A stretch of 64,000 nucleotides of DNA from Georgfuchsia sp049276455 (GCA_049276455.1 JBASWL010000076.1:12409-76408); one strand, 5' to 3'; shown: positions 1-9,905, counted from the stretch's first letter. A program made the numbers and translations. Notes: generated by a model not told the origin, from the letters alone.

Positions 1-998
1 AAGCGGCCGACCGGCACCGAGAGCGTCCCCGTCACCTTGGTCGGGGTAAGTTCACGCAGGGTGATATCGCGCTGGTTCGGCACAACCCTGACCCAGTCAT
101 TGTGCGCAGCAAGCATACCCTCGATCTCATCGAGCGGGATATCGCGTTTGAGCTTGATGGTCAGAGCCTGCGAATGGCAGCGCATGGCACCAACGCGTAC
201 ACACAGCCCATCAACCGGAACCGGCGTGCCGCTTCGTCCGAGAATCTTGTTAGTTTCGGCCTGCCCCTTCCATTCTTCTTTGCTTTGACCGTTGCCGAGA
301 TCCTTATCGATCCAAGGAATCAGCGAACCCGCTAGAGGTACGCTAAAGTTGTCTGTCGGGAAATTTTCGTCACGCAAAATGCCGGCAACTTCGCGATCAA
401 TATCAAGAATCGCCGAGGCCGGATCATTGAGCAGAGATTTTGCCACTCGATGAACCTCACCCATCTGCTTGAGCAACTCTCGCATGTTCTGTGCACCCGC
501 GCCCGAGGCCGCCTGATAGGTCATCGAGGTCATCCACTCGATTTCATTGGCCTTCAACAACCCGCCCAGCGCCATCAACATCAGCGACACAGTGCAATTG
601 CCACCAATGTAGTTCCTGATTCCCGAAGCAAGGCCGCGCTGGATCACATCGAGGTTAACTGGGTCAAGAATGATGATGGCATCATCCTTCATGCGTAGCG
701 TCGAAGCTGCATCGATCCAGTAGCCGCTCCAGCCAGCGGCGCGCAACCGTGGAAACACATCATTGGTGTAGTCACCACCCTGGCAGGAGATGATGATATC
801 CAGCGACTTGAGCTCGTCAATGCTTGCTGCATCCTTCAACGGCGAAACATCGACCCCGATATCAGGTCCCTTACCGCCAGCATTCGAGGTTGTGAAAAAC
901 ACCGGCTCGATGAGGTCGAAGTCACCCTCCTCACTCATGCGCTGCATGAGCACCGATCCCACCATCCCGCGCCAACCTACCAGTCCCACTCGCTTCAT
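1..998 (-). CDS. asd: Aspartate-semialdehyde dehydrogenase, 3' end cut by window edge
   Basis: This enzyme reduces aspartyl phosphate to aspartate semialdehyde with NADPH, in the lysine, threonine, methionine and diaminopimelate branch. About 332 residues are visible of roughly 370 expected. The frame opens MKRVGLVGWRGMVGS, a dinucleotide-binding glycine-rich start, and has the catalytic cysteine in GGNCTVS at residue 135, the position known for the E. coli enzyme. The ATG at 998 follows a purine-rich stretch (GAGAGCGGA). The C-terminus lies beyond base 1. Gene identity is firm. Confidence 0.95.
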   Translation of the reverse strand, partial: MKRVGLVGWRGMVGSVLMQRMSEEGDFDLIEPVFFTTSNAGGKGPDIGVDVSPLKDAASIDELKSLDIIISCQGGDYTNDVFPRLRAAGWSGYWIDAASTLRMKDDAIIILDPVNLDVIQRGLASGIRNYIGGNCTVSLMLMALGGLLKANEIEWMTSMTYQAASGAGAQNMRELLKQMGEVHRVAKSLLNDPASAILDIDREVAGILRDENFPTDNFSVPLAGSLIPWIDKDLGNGQSKEEWKGQAETNKILGRSGTPVPVDGLCVRVGAMRCHSQALTIKLKRDIPLDEIEGMLAAHNDWVRVVPNQRDITLRELTPTKVTGTLSVPVGR

Positions 999-1043
999 GA
1001 TTCCGCTCTCTCGACTATTATTTCAACACCAACAAAAAGACAC

Positions 1044-1075
1044 TGCTCTTTTCATACATTGCTCTTTTCATACAT
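1044..1075. repeat. Perfect tandem 16-base duplication upstream of asd
   Basis: The unit TGCTCTTTTCATACAT occurs twice with no spacer (1044-1059 and 1060-1075), 46 bases upstream of the asd start. It is the only structure I see in the 309-base gap between asd and the next gene (999-1307). It lies where the asd promoter or leader should be, so a change in copy number could alter promoter spacing. That effect is inference. Confidence 0.7.
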
Positions 1076-1307
1076 CCCGACTGACCTCATGCCGGACTAG
1101 ATAATATCGCGCGTTCGAAAACCCTGCGCCATCACTTTTGTACTACGACCTCGATTCTATCTGCCGCGCAGAGATTATTGAAGGTAATAAGCCACATTAT
1201 GGCCACCATGAAATAACATGTTTGATCGACTTTAGAAGCATTTCAGAATAACGCATTGTCGCAATTTAACGGCGTTATCAAACCCTTAATCCGGCCAAAT
1301 TCCTGCA

Positions 1308-1442
1308 TTACTTGTTCGCAGCCTTCTGGATGGCTTCACCACCCTTCTCAATGTCCTGCCCCATGCCACGCAAAGTGTTGCAGCCAGTCAGCAGAACGGA
1401 CCCCAGCCCAAGCAGGACAAGGATAGTTTTCAGATTTTTCAT
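1308..1442 (-). CDS. Entericidin-like small lipoprotein, 44 residues
   Basis: The predicted product is a 44-residue lipoprotein. A lysine-containing start and a hydrophobic stretch run into the lipobox LLTGC at residues 17-21, followed by a short mature part (NTLRGMGQDIEKGGEAIQKA) with the G-D-I-x-K-G-G-x-A pattern of the EcnA/EcnB (entericidin) family. Entericidins are stress-induced lipoproteins in enterobacteria, where EcnB is linked to cell lysis in stationary phase. In betaproteobacteria the role is unproven. It is a stand-alone gene between asd and an MFS gene. Confidence 0.82.
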   Translation of the reverse strand: MKNLKTILVLLGLGSVLLTGCNTLRGMGQDIEKGGEAIQKAANK

Positions 1443-1669
1443 GGTTGGCAACTCCATCAGAATAGATCACGTACATAACAAAATACCCGGCAGCGTAGTG
1501 CCGGTCTCGGAACCCACCGCCCTGCCCCCAGCCGCGGAAAGCAAATGTTCCCGAGCTCCTGACTGGAATGATGTGATCTTTCCAGAGCCTGCCTCAGTGC
1601 GTCTATTGCATGAATATGGGTATAGCAGAAAAATCAAAATTATCGCATATCAGCCCTGCCAGACAGGAA

Positions 1670-2809
1670 CTAGGCGCCATCTCTGGAGTGCATTCCGAAC
1701 CAGATCAGCGACATCCCGACAAGGGCAGCAATCGATGCACCGGAGTAGGTCACTACTGCACCATGGTTATCCCAGCCATAACCGGACAATATTCCGCCAA
1801 TGACGCCACCGGCACCATACGAAATACTGCCAAACAGCGACTGTACGGTACCCTGCTGGCAAGACGGGAACCAGCGATTCAGGGCTGTAATGCTTGCCAC
1901 ATGATGGGCGCCGAACGAAGCACCGTGCAGCAGTTGTGCGAACAACACTAGCACCGGCAATGAAATAGCCCATCCGATGATCAGAAAACGCAAGGCTGCA
2001 AGCGCAAAACACAGAAGCAGGATATTGCGCAGGGAAGTGAATCCCAGTAGCCGCGGCATAAAGGCAAATACCAGTATTTCCGCCAGCACCCCCAAAGACC
2101 AGAGTCCGCCAATGGCAGTTTTGCCGTAACCGTTTTCAACAAGATGGATCGAGTAAAAGGTATACAAAGGCGCATGTGCCACCGACATCATGAAGCCGGC
2201 CAACAGCAGTGCAATTGCCGCAGGCTGCAACAAGCTTTCACGCAAGGGTTCCGTGACTCCGTCAAGTGCAATCGGCTCGCTTTCCGGGATCAGCGCAGCC
2301 ACAATTGCAGCAACGCCAAGCAACCCGAGCGAAATCCACAGGACTGTAATCAGTGGCAACATGTCGAGCATAAAACCAACGCCCTGCACTACCACAATAA
2401 AACCGATCGAACCCCACAATCTAATCCGTCCATAGCGTTCGACGAAGTAACGCAAATGGCCGAGCGTCAAGGCCTCCACCAAGGGCAGCGATGCGCTCCA
2501 AAAAAGCGACATCACCACCATGATGGCAACCAGCCAATAGAAATTCGTCGATAACAGAAACCCGGCAAATGCCACTGCACTGGCTATCGATGCATTGCGC
2601 ACCAACATGGTCTTGCGACCGAGTCGGTCGGCGAGCATGCCCCAAAACGCCGGTGCCAGCATGCGCATCAGTGGCATCATCGCCATGACGACGCTGATGC
2701 GCCAAGCATCAAGGCCGACCGATTTCAAGTAAAGACTGAAATAGGGAACGAAGCAACCGACGAAGGCGAAGTAGAAAAAATACCAGCAGGACAACCGCCA
2801 ATAGGGCAC
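1670..2809 (-). CDS. MFS transporter of the HcaT/LacY-like family
   Basis: This is a 379-residue inner-membrane protein with about twelve hydrophobic segments. The loop between helices 2 and 3 has the major-facilitator signature (GMLADRLGRKTML, near residue 60). The start (YWRLSCWYFFYFAFVGCFVPYFSLYL) resembles the MFS_1-like/HcaT group. The substrate cannot be told from sequence. It begins 16 bases after aroC on the same strand, so the two are probably cotranscribed. That pairing is often seen in betaproteobacteria but does not reveal the substrate. Confidence 0.8.
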   Translation of the reverse strand: MPYWRLSCWYFFYFAFVGCFVPYFSLYLKSVGLDAWRISVVMAMMPLMRMLAPAFWGMLADRLGRKTMLVRNASIASAVAFAGFLLSTNFYWLVAIMVVMSLFWSASLPLVEALTLGHLRYFVERYGRIRLWGSIGFIVVVQGVGFMLDMLPLITVLWISLGLLGVAAIVAALIPESEPIALDGVTEPLRESLLQPAAIALLLAGFMMSVAHAPLYTFYSIHLVENGYGKTAIGGLWSLGVLAEILVFAFMPRLLGFTSLRNILLLCFALAALRFLIIGWAISLPVLVLFAQLLHGASFGAHHVASITALNRWFPSCQQGTVQSLFGSISYGAGGVIGGILSGYGWDNHGAVVTYSGASIAALVGMSLIWFGMHSRDGA

Positions 2810-2825
2810 AGGCGCCAGCCGCGAA

Positions 2826-3929
2826 TCAGTCAGCTACGCGACCGGGAATTCTGGGCGCGGGACTAACCACATCTCCACACTGGGCACGATACTGCAAGGC
2901 TGCGTCAATCAGCACCAGAGCCAACATGGCTTCGGCAATGGGTGTCGCGCGGATCCCGACACAGGGATCGTGGCGTCCGTGAGTTTCCACCGTAGCCGGT
3001 TGCCCATGAACATCGACCGAGAGGCGTGGCAAACGCATGCTCGATGTTGGCTTGACAGCGAGGTTAACAATGATGTTCTGTCCGCTGGAAATACCACCCA
3101 GCACGCCGCCCGAATGGTTGGACAAAAACCCCTCCGGCGACATCTCGTCGCCATGAATGCTGCCCGGTTCGGTTATGGCGCCAAATCCGGAACCAATCTC
3201 GACGCCCTTGACCGCATTGATGCTCATCATGGCATAGGCAATCTGCGCGTCCAGCCGGTCATATACCGGCTGACCCCAGCCCACCGGCACGCCTTCAGCG
3301 ACAACGGTAATTTTTGCGCCGACCGAATCTCCAGATTTCCGCAATTTATCCATGAAGACTTCGAGTTCCGGCACGATCTCGTCGTTGGGCGCAAAAAAAG
3401 GATTCGAGCCCACTGCGCCCCAGTCGATAAAGGGAATCTCCCTAGGGCCCAACTGACTCATATAGCCACGTACATGCACGCCGTAGCGCTCGCCCAGCCA
3501 CTTCTTCGCCACAGCCCCCGCAGCAACACGTACCGCTGTTTCACGTGCAGATGAACGCCCGCCACCACGATGGTCGCGCAGACCATACTTTTGCAAATAA
3601 ACATAGTCGGCATGGCCGGGGCGAAACGCCTGAGCAATATTTTTATAGTCTTTGCTGCGCTGATCTTCATTGCGAATCAGCAGCGCAATCGGAGTTCCGG
3701 TTGTCTTGCCTTCGAACACGCCGGAGAGAATTTCAACAGTATCAGGCTCACGCCGCTGAGTCACATGGCGCGATGTGCCGGGCTTGCGCCTATCGAGATC
3801 GGCCTGGATGTCTGCTTCGGTCAGCGCCATTCCGGGTGGACAGCCATCGATCACGCAACCGATGGCCGGGCCGTGCGATTCGCCGAAGGAGGTGACGCAA
3901 AAGAGTTTGCCGAAGGTATTGCCGGACAT
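2826..3929 (-). CDS. aroC: Chorismate synthase
   Basis: AroC turns 5-enolpyruvylshikimate-3-phosphate into chorismate, the last common step of aromatic amino acid synthesis, using reduced FMN. The 367 residues are a normal length. The three family signatures are visible: GESHGPAIGCVIDGCPPG near residue 16, the central RGGGRSSARETA region near 120, and RHDPCVGIRATPIAEAM near residue 320. The MFS gene follows after 16 bases. It lies 54 bases downstream of fadD on the same strand. Confidence 0.97.
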   Translation of the reverse strand: MSGNTFGKLFCVTSFGESHGPAIGCVIDGCPPGMALTEADIQADLDRRKPGTSRHVTQRREPDTVEILSGVFEGKTTGTPIALLIRNEDQRSKDYKNIAQAFRPGHADYVYLQKYGLRDHRGGGRSSARETAVRVAAGAVAKKWLGERYGVHVRGYMSQLGPREIPFIDWGAVGSNPFFAPNDEIVPELEVFMDKLRKSGDSVGAKITVVAEGVPVGWGQPVYDRLDAQIAYAMMSINAVKGVEIGSGFGAITEPGSIHGDEMSPEGFLSNHSGGVLGGISSGQNIIVNLAVKPTSSMRLPRLSVDVHGQPATVETHGRHDPCVGIRATPIAEAMLALVLIDAALQYRAQCGDVVSPAPRIPGRVAD

Positions 3930-3983
3930 GCTTAGCGCTCGCCTGCATTGTAAAAGGCGATTTTACACCACGGTTCAATGGTC

Positions 3984-5639
3984 TTATTTCAGCGCTCGGC
4001 GCAGAATCTTCCCAACATTGGTCTTCGGCAATTCGTCACGGAACTCGACCAGATGTGGCACCTTGTACTTGGTCAGATTGTGGTGGCAGTGTTCGATCAG
4101 TGCCTCTGCAGTCAAACCAGGATCCTTCTTCACCACCACGATTTTCACCATTTCGCCGGAATGCTCGTTGGGTACACCAATGGCGGCGACTTCCAGTACT
4201 CCCGGATGCATGGCGACCACCGCTTCCACTTCATTCGGGAATACCTTGAAGCCCGACACAATGATCATGTCCTTCTTGCGATCGGCGATGCGCAGGAAAC
4301 CGTGTTCATCCATGGCAGCAATGTCGCCGGTGCGCAGGAAACCGTCAGCCATCATGACATTGGCAGTTTCCACCGGTTGATTCCAGTAGCCTTTCATCAC
4401 CTGCGGGCCGCGTACGCATAGCTCGCCATTCTGCCCGAGCGGAACTTCCCTGCCTTCATCATCGCGCAATGAAACTTCTGTCGATGAAACAGGCAGACCG
4501 ATGGAGCCGTTATAACTTTGCAGGTCGAGCGGATTGATGGTGACAGCGGGCGATGTTTCGGTCAGTCCGTAGGCTTCGATCAGTTGCTTGCCGGTAATCG
4601 CTTTCCATTTCTCTGCCACAGCCTGCTGCACTGCCATGCCGCCACCGAGAGGAATACGCAAGGAGGAAAAGTCAAGTCGCGCAAAACCTGGATCATTGAC
4701 CAAGGCATTGAATAGGGTATTCACCCCGGTGATGGCGGTAAAGCGGTATTTTTTCAGTTCCTTGACAAAGCCAGGGATGTCACGAGGATTGGTGATCAGC
4801 ACGTTCTGAGCACCAACCTTGAAGAAAGTCAGGCAATTCGCCGTCAAGGCAAAGATGTGGTAAAGCGGCAAAGGGGTGACGATGATTTCGTCGCCATCGT
4901 GCAGAAAAGACTTGATCCAGGCATGTGCCTGTTGCATGTTGGCGATGATGTTGCCATGAGTCAGCGTGGCTCCCTTGCTGACTCCAGTAGTGCCGCCGGT
5001 GTATTGCAACAAGGCGATATCGTCGTGCCCTAGGACAGGCGATCCAAGTTCAAGCCCATGCCCAACTGCCAGGATATCGTTCAAATGCCTCGCCTGAGGC
5101 AGCTTCCATGCCGGCACCATGTGCTTGAGGTACTTGACAACACCATTGACCAAGCGACCCTTGATCGGCCCGAGCAGATCACCAATCCCGGTCACAATCA
5201 CATGGCGGGTAGGCACCTTCTCCGCAATTTTTTCAAATACATGGGTAAAATTCTCGACAATGACAATCGCTTCAGCACCAGAGTCGCGCAACTGGGACTC
5301 GAGCTCCGGTGCCGTGTAAAGCGGATTGCAGTTCACCACAACCAAACCAGCACGCCAGATGCCAAAAAGACATAATGGATATTGCAACAGGTTGGGCATC
5401 ATTAACGCCACGCGGGCGCCGCGTTGCAGTTTCAGTTCAAACTGCAGATACGCAGCGAAGTCGCGCGACAATCGGTCAAGGTCAGCATAGCTGATCGAAC
5501 TGCCCATATTGGTAAACGCAATGCGCTCAGCGTAGCAGGCAACAGTGCGCTCGAATAGTTCGTTAAGAGACTTGAATTCGTTGGTGTCGATCTCGGCTGG
5601 AACTCCTGCCGGATAACCGTCTAGCCAGATTTTTTCCAC
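3984..5639 (-). CDS. fadD: Long-chain fatty acid-CoA ligase
   Basis: This 551-residue adenylate-forming enzyme activates fatty acids to acyl-CoA. The ATP-binding P-loop YTGGTTGVSKG sits near residue 215, the motif YGLTETSP near 355, and the hinge and catalytic part GFLRIADRKKDMIIVSGFKVFPNE near 445-470. The C-terminal lysine region TNVGKILRR is intact. FadD is the best family call; a related acyl-CoA ligase with another chain-length preference is possible. It is upstream of aroC on the same strand. Confidence 0.88.
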   Translation of the reverse strand: MEKIWLDGYPAGVPAEIDTNEFKSLNELFERTVACYAERIAFTNMGSSISYADLDRLSRDFAAYLQFELKLQRGARVALMMPNLLQYPLCLFGIWRAGLVVVNCNPLYTAPELESQLRDSGAEAIVIVENFTHVFEKIAEKVPTRHVIVTGIGDLLGPIKGRLVNGVVKYLKHMVPAWKLPQARHLNDILAVGHGLELGSPVLGHDDIALLQYTGGTTGVSKGATLTHGNIIANMQQAHAWIKSFLHDGDEIIVTPLPLYHIFALTANCLTFFKVGAQNVLITNPRDIPGFVKELKKYRFTAITGVNTLFNALVNDPGFARLDFSSLRIPLGGGMAVQQAVAEKWKAITGKQLIEAYGLTETSPAVTINPLDLQSYNGSIGLPVSSTEVSLRDDEGREVPLGQNGELCVRGPQVMKGYWNQPVETANVMMADGFLRTGDIAAMDEHGFLRIADRKKDMIIVSGFKVFPNEVEAVVAMHPGVLEVAAIGVPNEHSGEMVKIVVVKKDPGLTAEALIEHCHHNLTKYKVPHLVEFRDELPKTNVGKILRRALK

Positions 5640-5859
5640 GAACCTGCATCCATTATTATCATGACAAAAACGATTTCATCAAGCCGCTTCCTTGGCATAA
5701 TCGTTTAGAGTGCTGTCTCTCAATCGCAAGAATCTTGCCGACCATGTGACCTACCCCCTCTTTATATACTGGGACGACAACCACATCCTAGCTCAATCAC
5801 AACAAATAAAAAGGACCGCTGGGTTTGTATCCTACGGCCATTTTTTGAATTCTCGCTGG

Positions 5860-6183
5860 TTAGCGATCCAGATATTTAAATTTGTCCTTGACCTCGACCC
5901 AATCATCGGCATCTATTGGCGGATCCTTGCGCTCGACAATTGGTTTCCATATCTTTGATAGTTCAGCATTGAGTGCTATAAATTGGCTTTGATCTTTCGG
6001 CACATCATCTTCAGAAAAAATTGCCTCGGCCGGGCATTCGGCAACACACAAGGTGCAATCGATGCACTCATCCGGGTCAATTACCAGAAAATTCGGCCCT
6101 TCACGAAAACAATCAACCGGGCATACATCTACGCAATCAGTGTACTTGCACTTGATGCAGGATTCAGTCACAACGTAAGTCAT
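5860..6183 (-). CDS. fdxA: 7Fe ferredoxin FdxA
   Basis: This soluble electron carrier binds one [3Fe-4S] and one [4Fe-4S] cluster. The chosen start, MTYVVTESCIKCKYTDC, gives 107 residues, the usual FdxA length; a longer upstream frame lacks homology. The two cysteine clusters CIKCKYTDCVDVCPVDC and CIDCTLCVAECP are complete. It is transcribed away from trxA. A 220-base gap to fadD shows nothing further. Confidence 0.95.
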   Translation of the reverse strand: MTYVVTESCIKCKYTDCVDVCPVDCFREGPNFLVIDPDECIDCTLCVAECPAEAIFSEDDVPKDQSQFIALNAELSKIWKPIVERKDPPIDADDWVEVKDKFKYLDR

Positions 6184-6236
6184 CGTATTTACCCCTATAC
6201 TGTATGAATGGCGGAAACAGGAAGTCGCTTTTTTAT

Positions 6237-6264
6237 ATTCTAGTCTTGCCCATGTTATTGCAAA
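6237..6264 (-). promoter_or_regulatory. Candidate fdxA promoter
   Basis: On the minus strand TTTGCA (6264-6259) is followed after 16 bases by TAGAAT (6242-6237), a fair sigma-70 pair. It lies about 55 bases upstream of the fdxA start in the divergent fdxA/trxA gap. The call rests on pattern only. Confidence 0.35.
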
Positions 6265-6450
6265 ACAATGTTTAAAAAAAAACGGCCCTCTCCCTCCACG
6301 AAAATATCTGAGAAATGCTTGTCTGCATCTACCTTTCGACGGCTTTTCTACTACGCTCTTGCAATTTTTGCGCAACATGCAGTTAACCAGTAGTAAACTT
6401 AAAGCTTATTACACAAGCCACGTCAGGCTCGCGATGATCCAGAGGAACAT

Positions 6451-6777
6451 ATGAGCGAACACATTCAACATGTCACAGATGGCAGTTTCAAGGCCGAGGT
6501 TCTCGAGTCCCCCACCCCAGTTCTGGTTGATTACTGGGCTGAATGGTGCGGTCCCTGCAAAATGATCGCCCCCATTTTGGAAGAAGTTGCCAAGGAATAC
6601 GCAGGACGCCTCAAAGTAGCCAAACTGAATATCGACGATAACCCAAAGACTCCGGGCGAACTTGGCATTCGAGGTATCCCGACGCTGATGCTGTTCAAAG
6701 GTGGCAACGCTGAAGCAACCAAGGTTGGCGCCCTGTCCAAATCACAACTCACTGCATTTATTGACAGTAATCTTTAA
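6451..6777 (+). CDS. trxA: Thioredoxin 1
   Basis: This 108-residue disulfide reductase has the active site WCGPCK at residues 32-37 and the cis-proline motif RGIPTLMLFKGG near residue 75. An AGAGGAAC stretch precedes the ATG. It lies 177 bases upstream of rho on the same strand, the trxA-rho order seen in many proteobacteria. The protein keeps cytoplasmic proteins reduced and serves ribonucleotide reductase and Msr enzymes. Confidence 0.97.
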   Translation: MSEHIQHVTDGSFKAEVLESPTPVLVDYWAEWCGPCKMIAPILEEVAKEYAGRLKVAKLNIDDNPKTPGELGIRGIPTLMLFKGGNAEATKVGALSKSQLTAFIDSNL

Positions 6778-6954
6778 TACCGCTACAGTCGCCCCGGACT
6801 CACACGGCAAAAGATAGAATAGCACCGTATTTTTTGAGTTCGGGCAGTAATATAAAACTCTTAATACCGGCTTCACCCCCCCTTCCGAGCCTCACCTTTC
6901 CCTTCCGTAATACCTCGGACTTTTGCGTCCGGCTAACTTCCACAGGTTATTCCT

Positions 6955-8211
6955 ATGCGTTTATCGGAGCTCAAAACCCTCCATGTCGGCCAGTTGCTGG
7001 AGACGGCCGTCGAAAACAACATCGACGGCGCCAACCGGATGCGAAAGCATGAATTGATTTTTGCGCTGCTAAAGAGTCAGGCTCGCAAAGGCGAGTTAAT
7101 TTACGGCGACGGTGCTCTCGAGGTTCTACCCGATGGCTTTGGCTTCCTGCGTTCCCCCGACACATCCTATCTGGCAGGTACCGACGATATTTATGTCTCG
7201 CCTTCGCAGATTCGCCGCTTCAATCTACGTACCGGAGACACAATAGAGGGTGAAATCCGTACGCCGAAGGAAGGTGAGCGTTATTTCGCCATGGTCAAGC
7301 TTGATTTGATCAATGGCCAGCCACCGGAGAACAGCAAAAACAAGATTTTGTTCGAGAATCTGACGCCGTTACATCCGACCGAGCACCTCCGACTCGAACG
7401 TGACATCAAGGCTGAGGAAAACATTACCAGCCGCGTCATCGACATCATTGCACCGATCGGAAAGGGACAGCGCGGACTGCTGGTATCCAGCCCGAAGAGC
7501 GGCAAGACGGTAATGATGCAGCATATCGCCCACGCCATCACCACCAATCATCCCGACGTTACCCTGATCGTGCTGCTTATTGACGAGCGCCCAGAAGAGG
7601 TAACAGAAATGACCCGCACCGTGAAGGGCGAGGTCGTCGCCTCAACCTTTGACGAACCAGCCTCGCGTCATGTCCAGGTTGCTGAAATGGTGATTGAAAA
7701 AGCCAAACGTCTCACTGAACACAAGAAAGACGTGGTGATACTCCTTGACTCCATCACCCGTCTCGCCCGAGCTTACAATACCGTGCAGCCGGCCTCCGGC
7801 AAAGTGCTCACCGGCGGAGTCGACGCCAATGCACTGCAAAAACCCAAGCGTTTTTTCGGCGCCGCACGCAATATCGAGGAAGGTGGCTCATTAACGATTA
7901 TCGCTACGGCACTAGTCGAAACCGGCAGCCGCATGGACGATGTAATTTACGAAGAGTTCAAGGGCACCGGTAATATGGAAATCCATCTTGACCGGCGCAT
8001 GTCCGAAAAACGCGTGTATCCAGCAATCAACGTCAACCGCTCCGGCACACGCCGCGAAGAACTGTTATTGAAGCCGGACGTGCTGCAGAAAATGTGGGTA
8101 CTGCGCAAATTGCTCTACAACATGGACGATCTTGAAGCCATGGAGTTTCTCCTTGACAAGATCAAGGCGACAAAAAACAACGGCGAGTTCTTCGACTCAA
8201 TGCGGCGATAA
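6955..8211 (+). CDS. rho: Transcription termination factor Rho
   Basis: Rho is a hexameric RNA-dependent ATPase that ends transcription at untranslated C-rich RNA. The 418 residues contain the N-terminal helical part, the cold-shock-like RNA-binding domain (GFGFLRSP near residue 65), Walker A SPKSGKT near 180, and the R-loop and Q-loop region. The leader between trxA and rho holds a small hairpin (CGGAC at 6916-6920 with GTCCG at 6927-6931) and C-rich tracts. Those would fit Rho autoregulation, which is known in E. coli. That part is inference here. Confidence 0.98.
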   Translation: MRLSELKTLHVGQLLETAVENNIDGANRMRKHELIFALLKSQARKGELIYGDGALEVLPDGFGFLRSPDTSYLAGTDDIYVSPSQIRRFNLRTGDTIEGEIRTPKEGERYFAMVKLDLINGQPPENSKNKILFENLTPLHPTEHLRLERDIKAEENITSRVIDIIAPIGKGQRGLLVSSPKSGKTVMMQHIAHAITTNHPDVTLIVLLIDERPEEVTEMTRTVKGEVVASTFDEPASRHVQVAEMVIEKAKRLTEHKKDVVILLDSITRLARAYNTVQPASGKVLTGGVDANALQKPKRFFGAARNIEEGGSLTIIATALVETGSRMDDVIYEEFKGTGNMEIHLDRRMSEKRVYPAINVNRSGTRREELLLKPDVLQKMWVLRKLLYNMDDLEAMEFLLDKIKATKNNGEFFDSMRR

Positions 8212-8234
8212 AAAAATCAGCCTCAAGCAGTAAC

Positions 8235-9182
8235 TCAACGCAAGCTAAACCGCGTCACTATCGACGCTGCACCTTCGGCCATGCTCGCACCGAATTTCCG
8301 CGCGAACTGTTCGGCGAAATTGGGTTTCACGGTGTAGTCAAGGATATCCTCGGCCTTGATGACGTCGCGTGCCACGGACTCGGTGGTGCCAAATGCATCT
8401 GCCAGTCCCAGTTCGATGCTCTTCGCCCCGATCCACATCAGGCCTGAGAAGGTTTCCGGCGTTTCCTTGAGGCGTTTGCCACGTCCCTGCCTTACTACCT
8501 CAATGAACTGCCGGTGAATCTCATCCAGCATACCCAGGGCATAAGCCTTCTGCTCGGCGCTTTGCGGCGAAAAGGGATCAAGCATCCCTTTGTTATTGCC
8601 AGCCGTGAGCAACCGCCGTTCGACGCCAAGCTTTTCCATCGTCCCGGTAAAGCCGAAGCCATCCATCAGCACCCCGATTGAGCCGACAATGCTGGCCTTG
8701 TCCACATAAATTTTGTCTGCTGCCACTGCGACGTAATAGCCACCTGATGCACAAATATCCTCGACCACTACATAGAGCGGAATCGCCGGATATTTCTTGC
8801 GCAAGCGCACGATCTCGTCACGGATCATGCCGGCTTGCACCGGGCTGCCGCCAGGGCTGTTGATCTGCAACACCACCCCCTTGGTACCCTTGTCTTCGAA
8901 CGCGGACTGAAGCCCGGTGATCATGTTTTCCGCATTCGCCTCGTCCTTGGCCTGGATCACACCGTTCAGTTGCACCAGCGCAGTGTGGTCCTTGCCGTCG
9001 GCCAGCCGCTCGGCGCCGCCCCAGCCGCCAAAAGCCGCGAACAATGCAGCCAGATAGGCAAAACCGAGCAGCTTGAAAAATATTCCCCAGCGCCGCCGCC
9101 GCCGCTGCTCGGCAATGGATTCCAGCGCCACTTTTTCGAGGACTTTGCGTTCCCAACCGGGTTCGTTGATATTGTCAGCCAC
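8235..9182 (-). CDS. sppA: S49 family signal peptide peptidase, SppA-like
   Basis: This is a 315-residue membrane-anchored serine protease that would degrade cleaved signal peptides. One hydrophobic anchor (about residues 33-52) follows a basic cytoplasmic tail with RRRRR. The catalytic serine is in CASGGYYVA near residue 148, and the catalytic lysine is the one in ADKIYVDKASIVGSIG. The length matches the short single-domain SppA form (SppA36-like), not the 600-residue E. coli form. It converges on rho and heads away from gph and rluC. Confidence 0.9.
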   Translation of the reverse strand: MADNINEPGWERKVLEKVALESIAEQRRRRRWGIFFKLLGFAYLAALFAAFGGWGGAERLADGKDHTALVQLNGVIQAKDEANAENMITGLQSAFEDKGTKGVVLQINSPGGSPVQAGMIRDEIVRLRKKYPAIPLYVVVEDICASGGYYVAVAADKIYVDKASIVGSIGVLMDGFGFTGTMEKLGVERRLLTAGNNKGMLDPFSPQSAEQKAYALGMLDEIHRQFIEVVRQGRGKRLKETPETFSGLMWIGAKSIELGLADAFGTTESVARDVIKAEDILDYTVKPNFAEQFARKFGASMAEGAASIVTRFSLR

Positions 9183-9248
9183 TGCGTTTTCCTTTAGTCA
9201 CATGCTTCAGAAATGAAATACCATCATCATGCCCAGCACGACGCGTGA

Positions 9249-9905
9249 TCAGGCATTCTGGCACAGCCACAGACTTAATTCTTCCACGGTATTGCAGTAA
9301 GCATCCGGCTGCTCCGCCGCGAGCGCGGCCGGTTCGTGCGCGCCGTAACTCACGGCAACCGCACCGACGCCGGCATTCTTTGCCATTTGCAGATCATGCG
9401 TAGTATCGCCGATCATCACCGCTGCGCCGGGCGACACCCCGAATTCGTCCAACAATTCTTCGAGCATCTGCGGATGCGGCTTGGGAAAGCATTCGTCGGC
9501 GCAGCGCGTCGCGTCCATCAATGCATGCAATCCGCTGCGGGCCAGCACCTCGTCCAAACCGCGACGGCTCTTGCCGGTAGCGACGGCGAGATAATGGCCT
9601 CTCGATTTCAATTCCCGCAACAGTTCCGGGATGCCTTCAAACAGTTGCAGCGACCGGCTGTTGGAGAGGTAATGATGGCGGTAGCGTTCCGCCATCTCGC
9701 CGTAACGCTCTGGCGGCAGGGCGGGTACCGCCTGGGCCAGCGCATCTCTCAGGCCAAGGCCGATCACATGCCGGGCAGCGGCGTCCGATGGCGCCGCCAA
9801 ACCCATATCCCGCGCCCCAGCCTGGATTGCCTGCGCAATGGCAGCCGTCGAATCCATCAAGGTACCGTCCCAGTCGAAAACGATCAGTTCAAGGCGGTGT
9901 GCCAT
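9249..9905 (-). CDS. HAD-family phosphatase, phosphoglycolate phosphatase-like
   Basis: This 218-residue HAD hydrolase starts at the ATG of MAHRLELIVFDWDGTLMDS, with the nucleophile and acid pair at D11 and D13. The late acidic motif is MIGDTTHDLQMA. The start overlaps the end of rluC by 17 bases, which favours this ATG over a longer upstream frame and suggests translational coupling. In betaproteobacteria this gene is a regular partner of rluC. The real substrate is unknown; phosphoglycolate is the family default. Confidence 0.85.
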   Translation of the reverse strand: MAHRLELIVFDWDGTLMDSTAAIAQAIQAGARDMGLAAPSDAAARHVIGLGLRDALAQAVPALPPERYGEMAERYRHHYLSNSRSLQLFEGIPELLRELKSRGHYLAVATGKSRRGLDEVLARSGLHALMDATRCADECFPKPHPQMLEELLDEFGVSPGAAVMIGDTTHDLQMAKNAGVGAVAVSYGAHEPAALAAEQPDAYCNTVEELSLWLCQNA

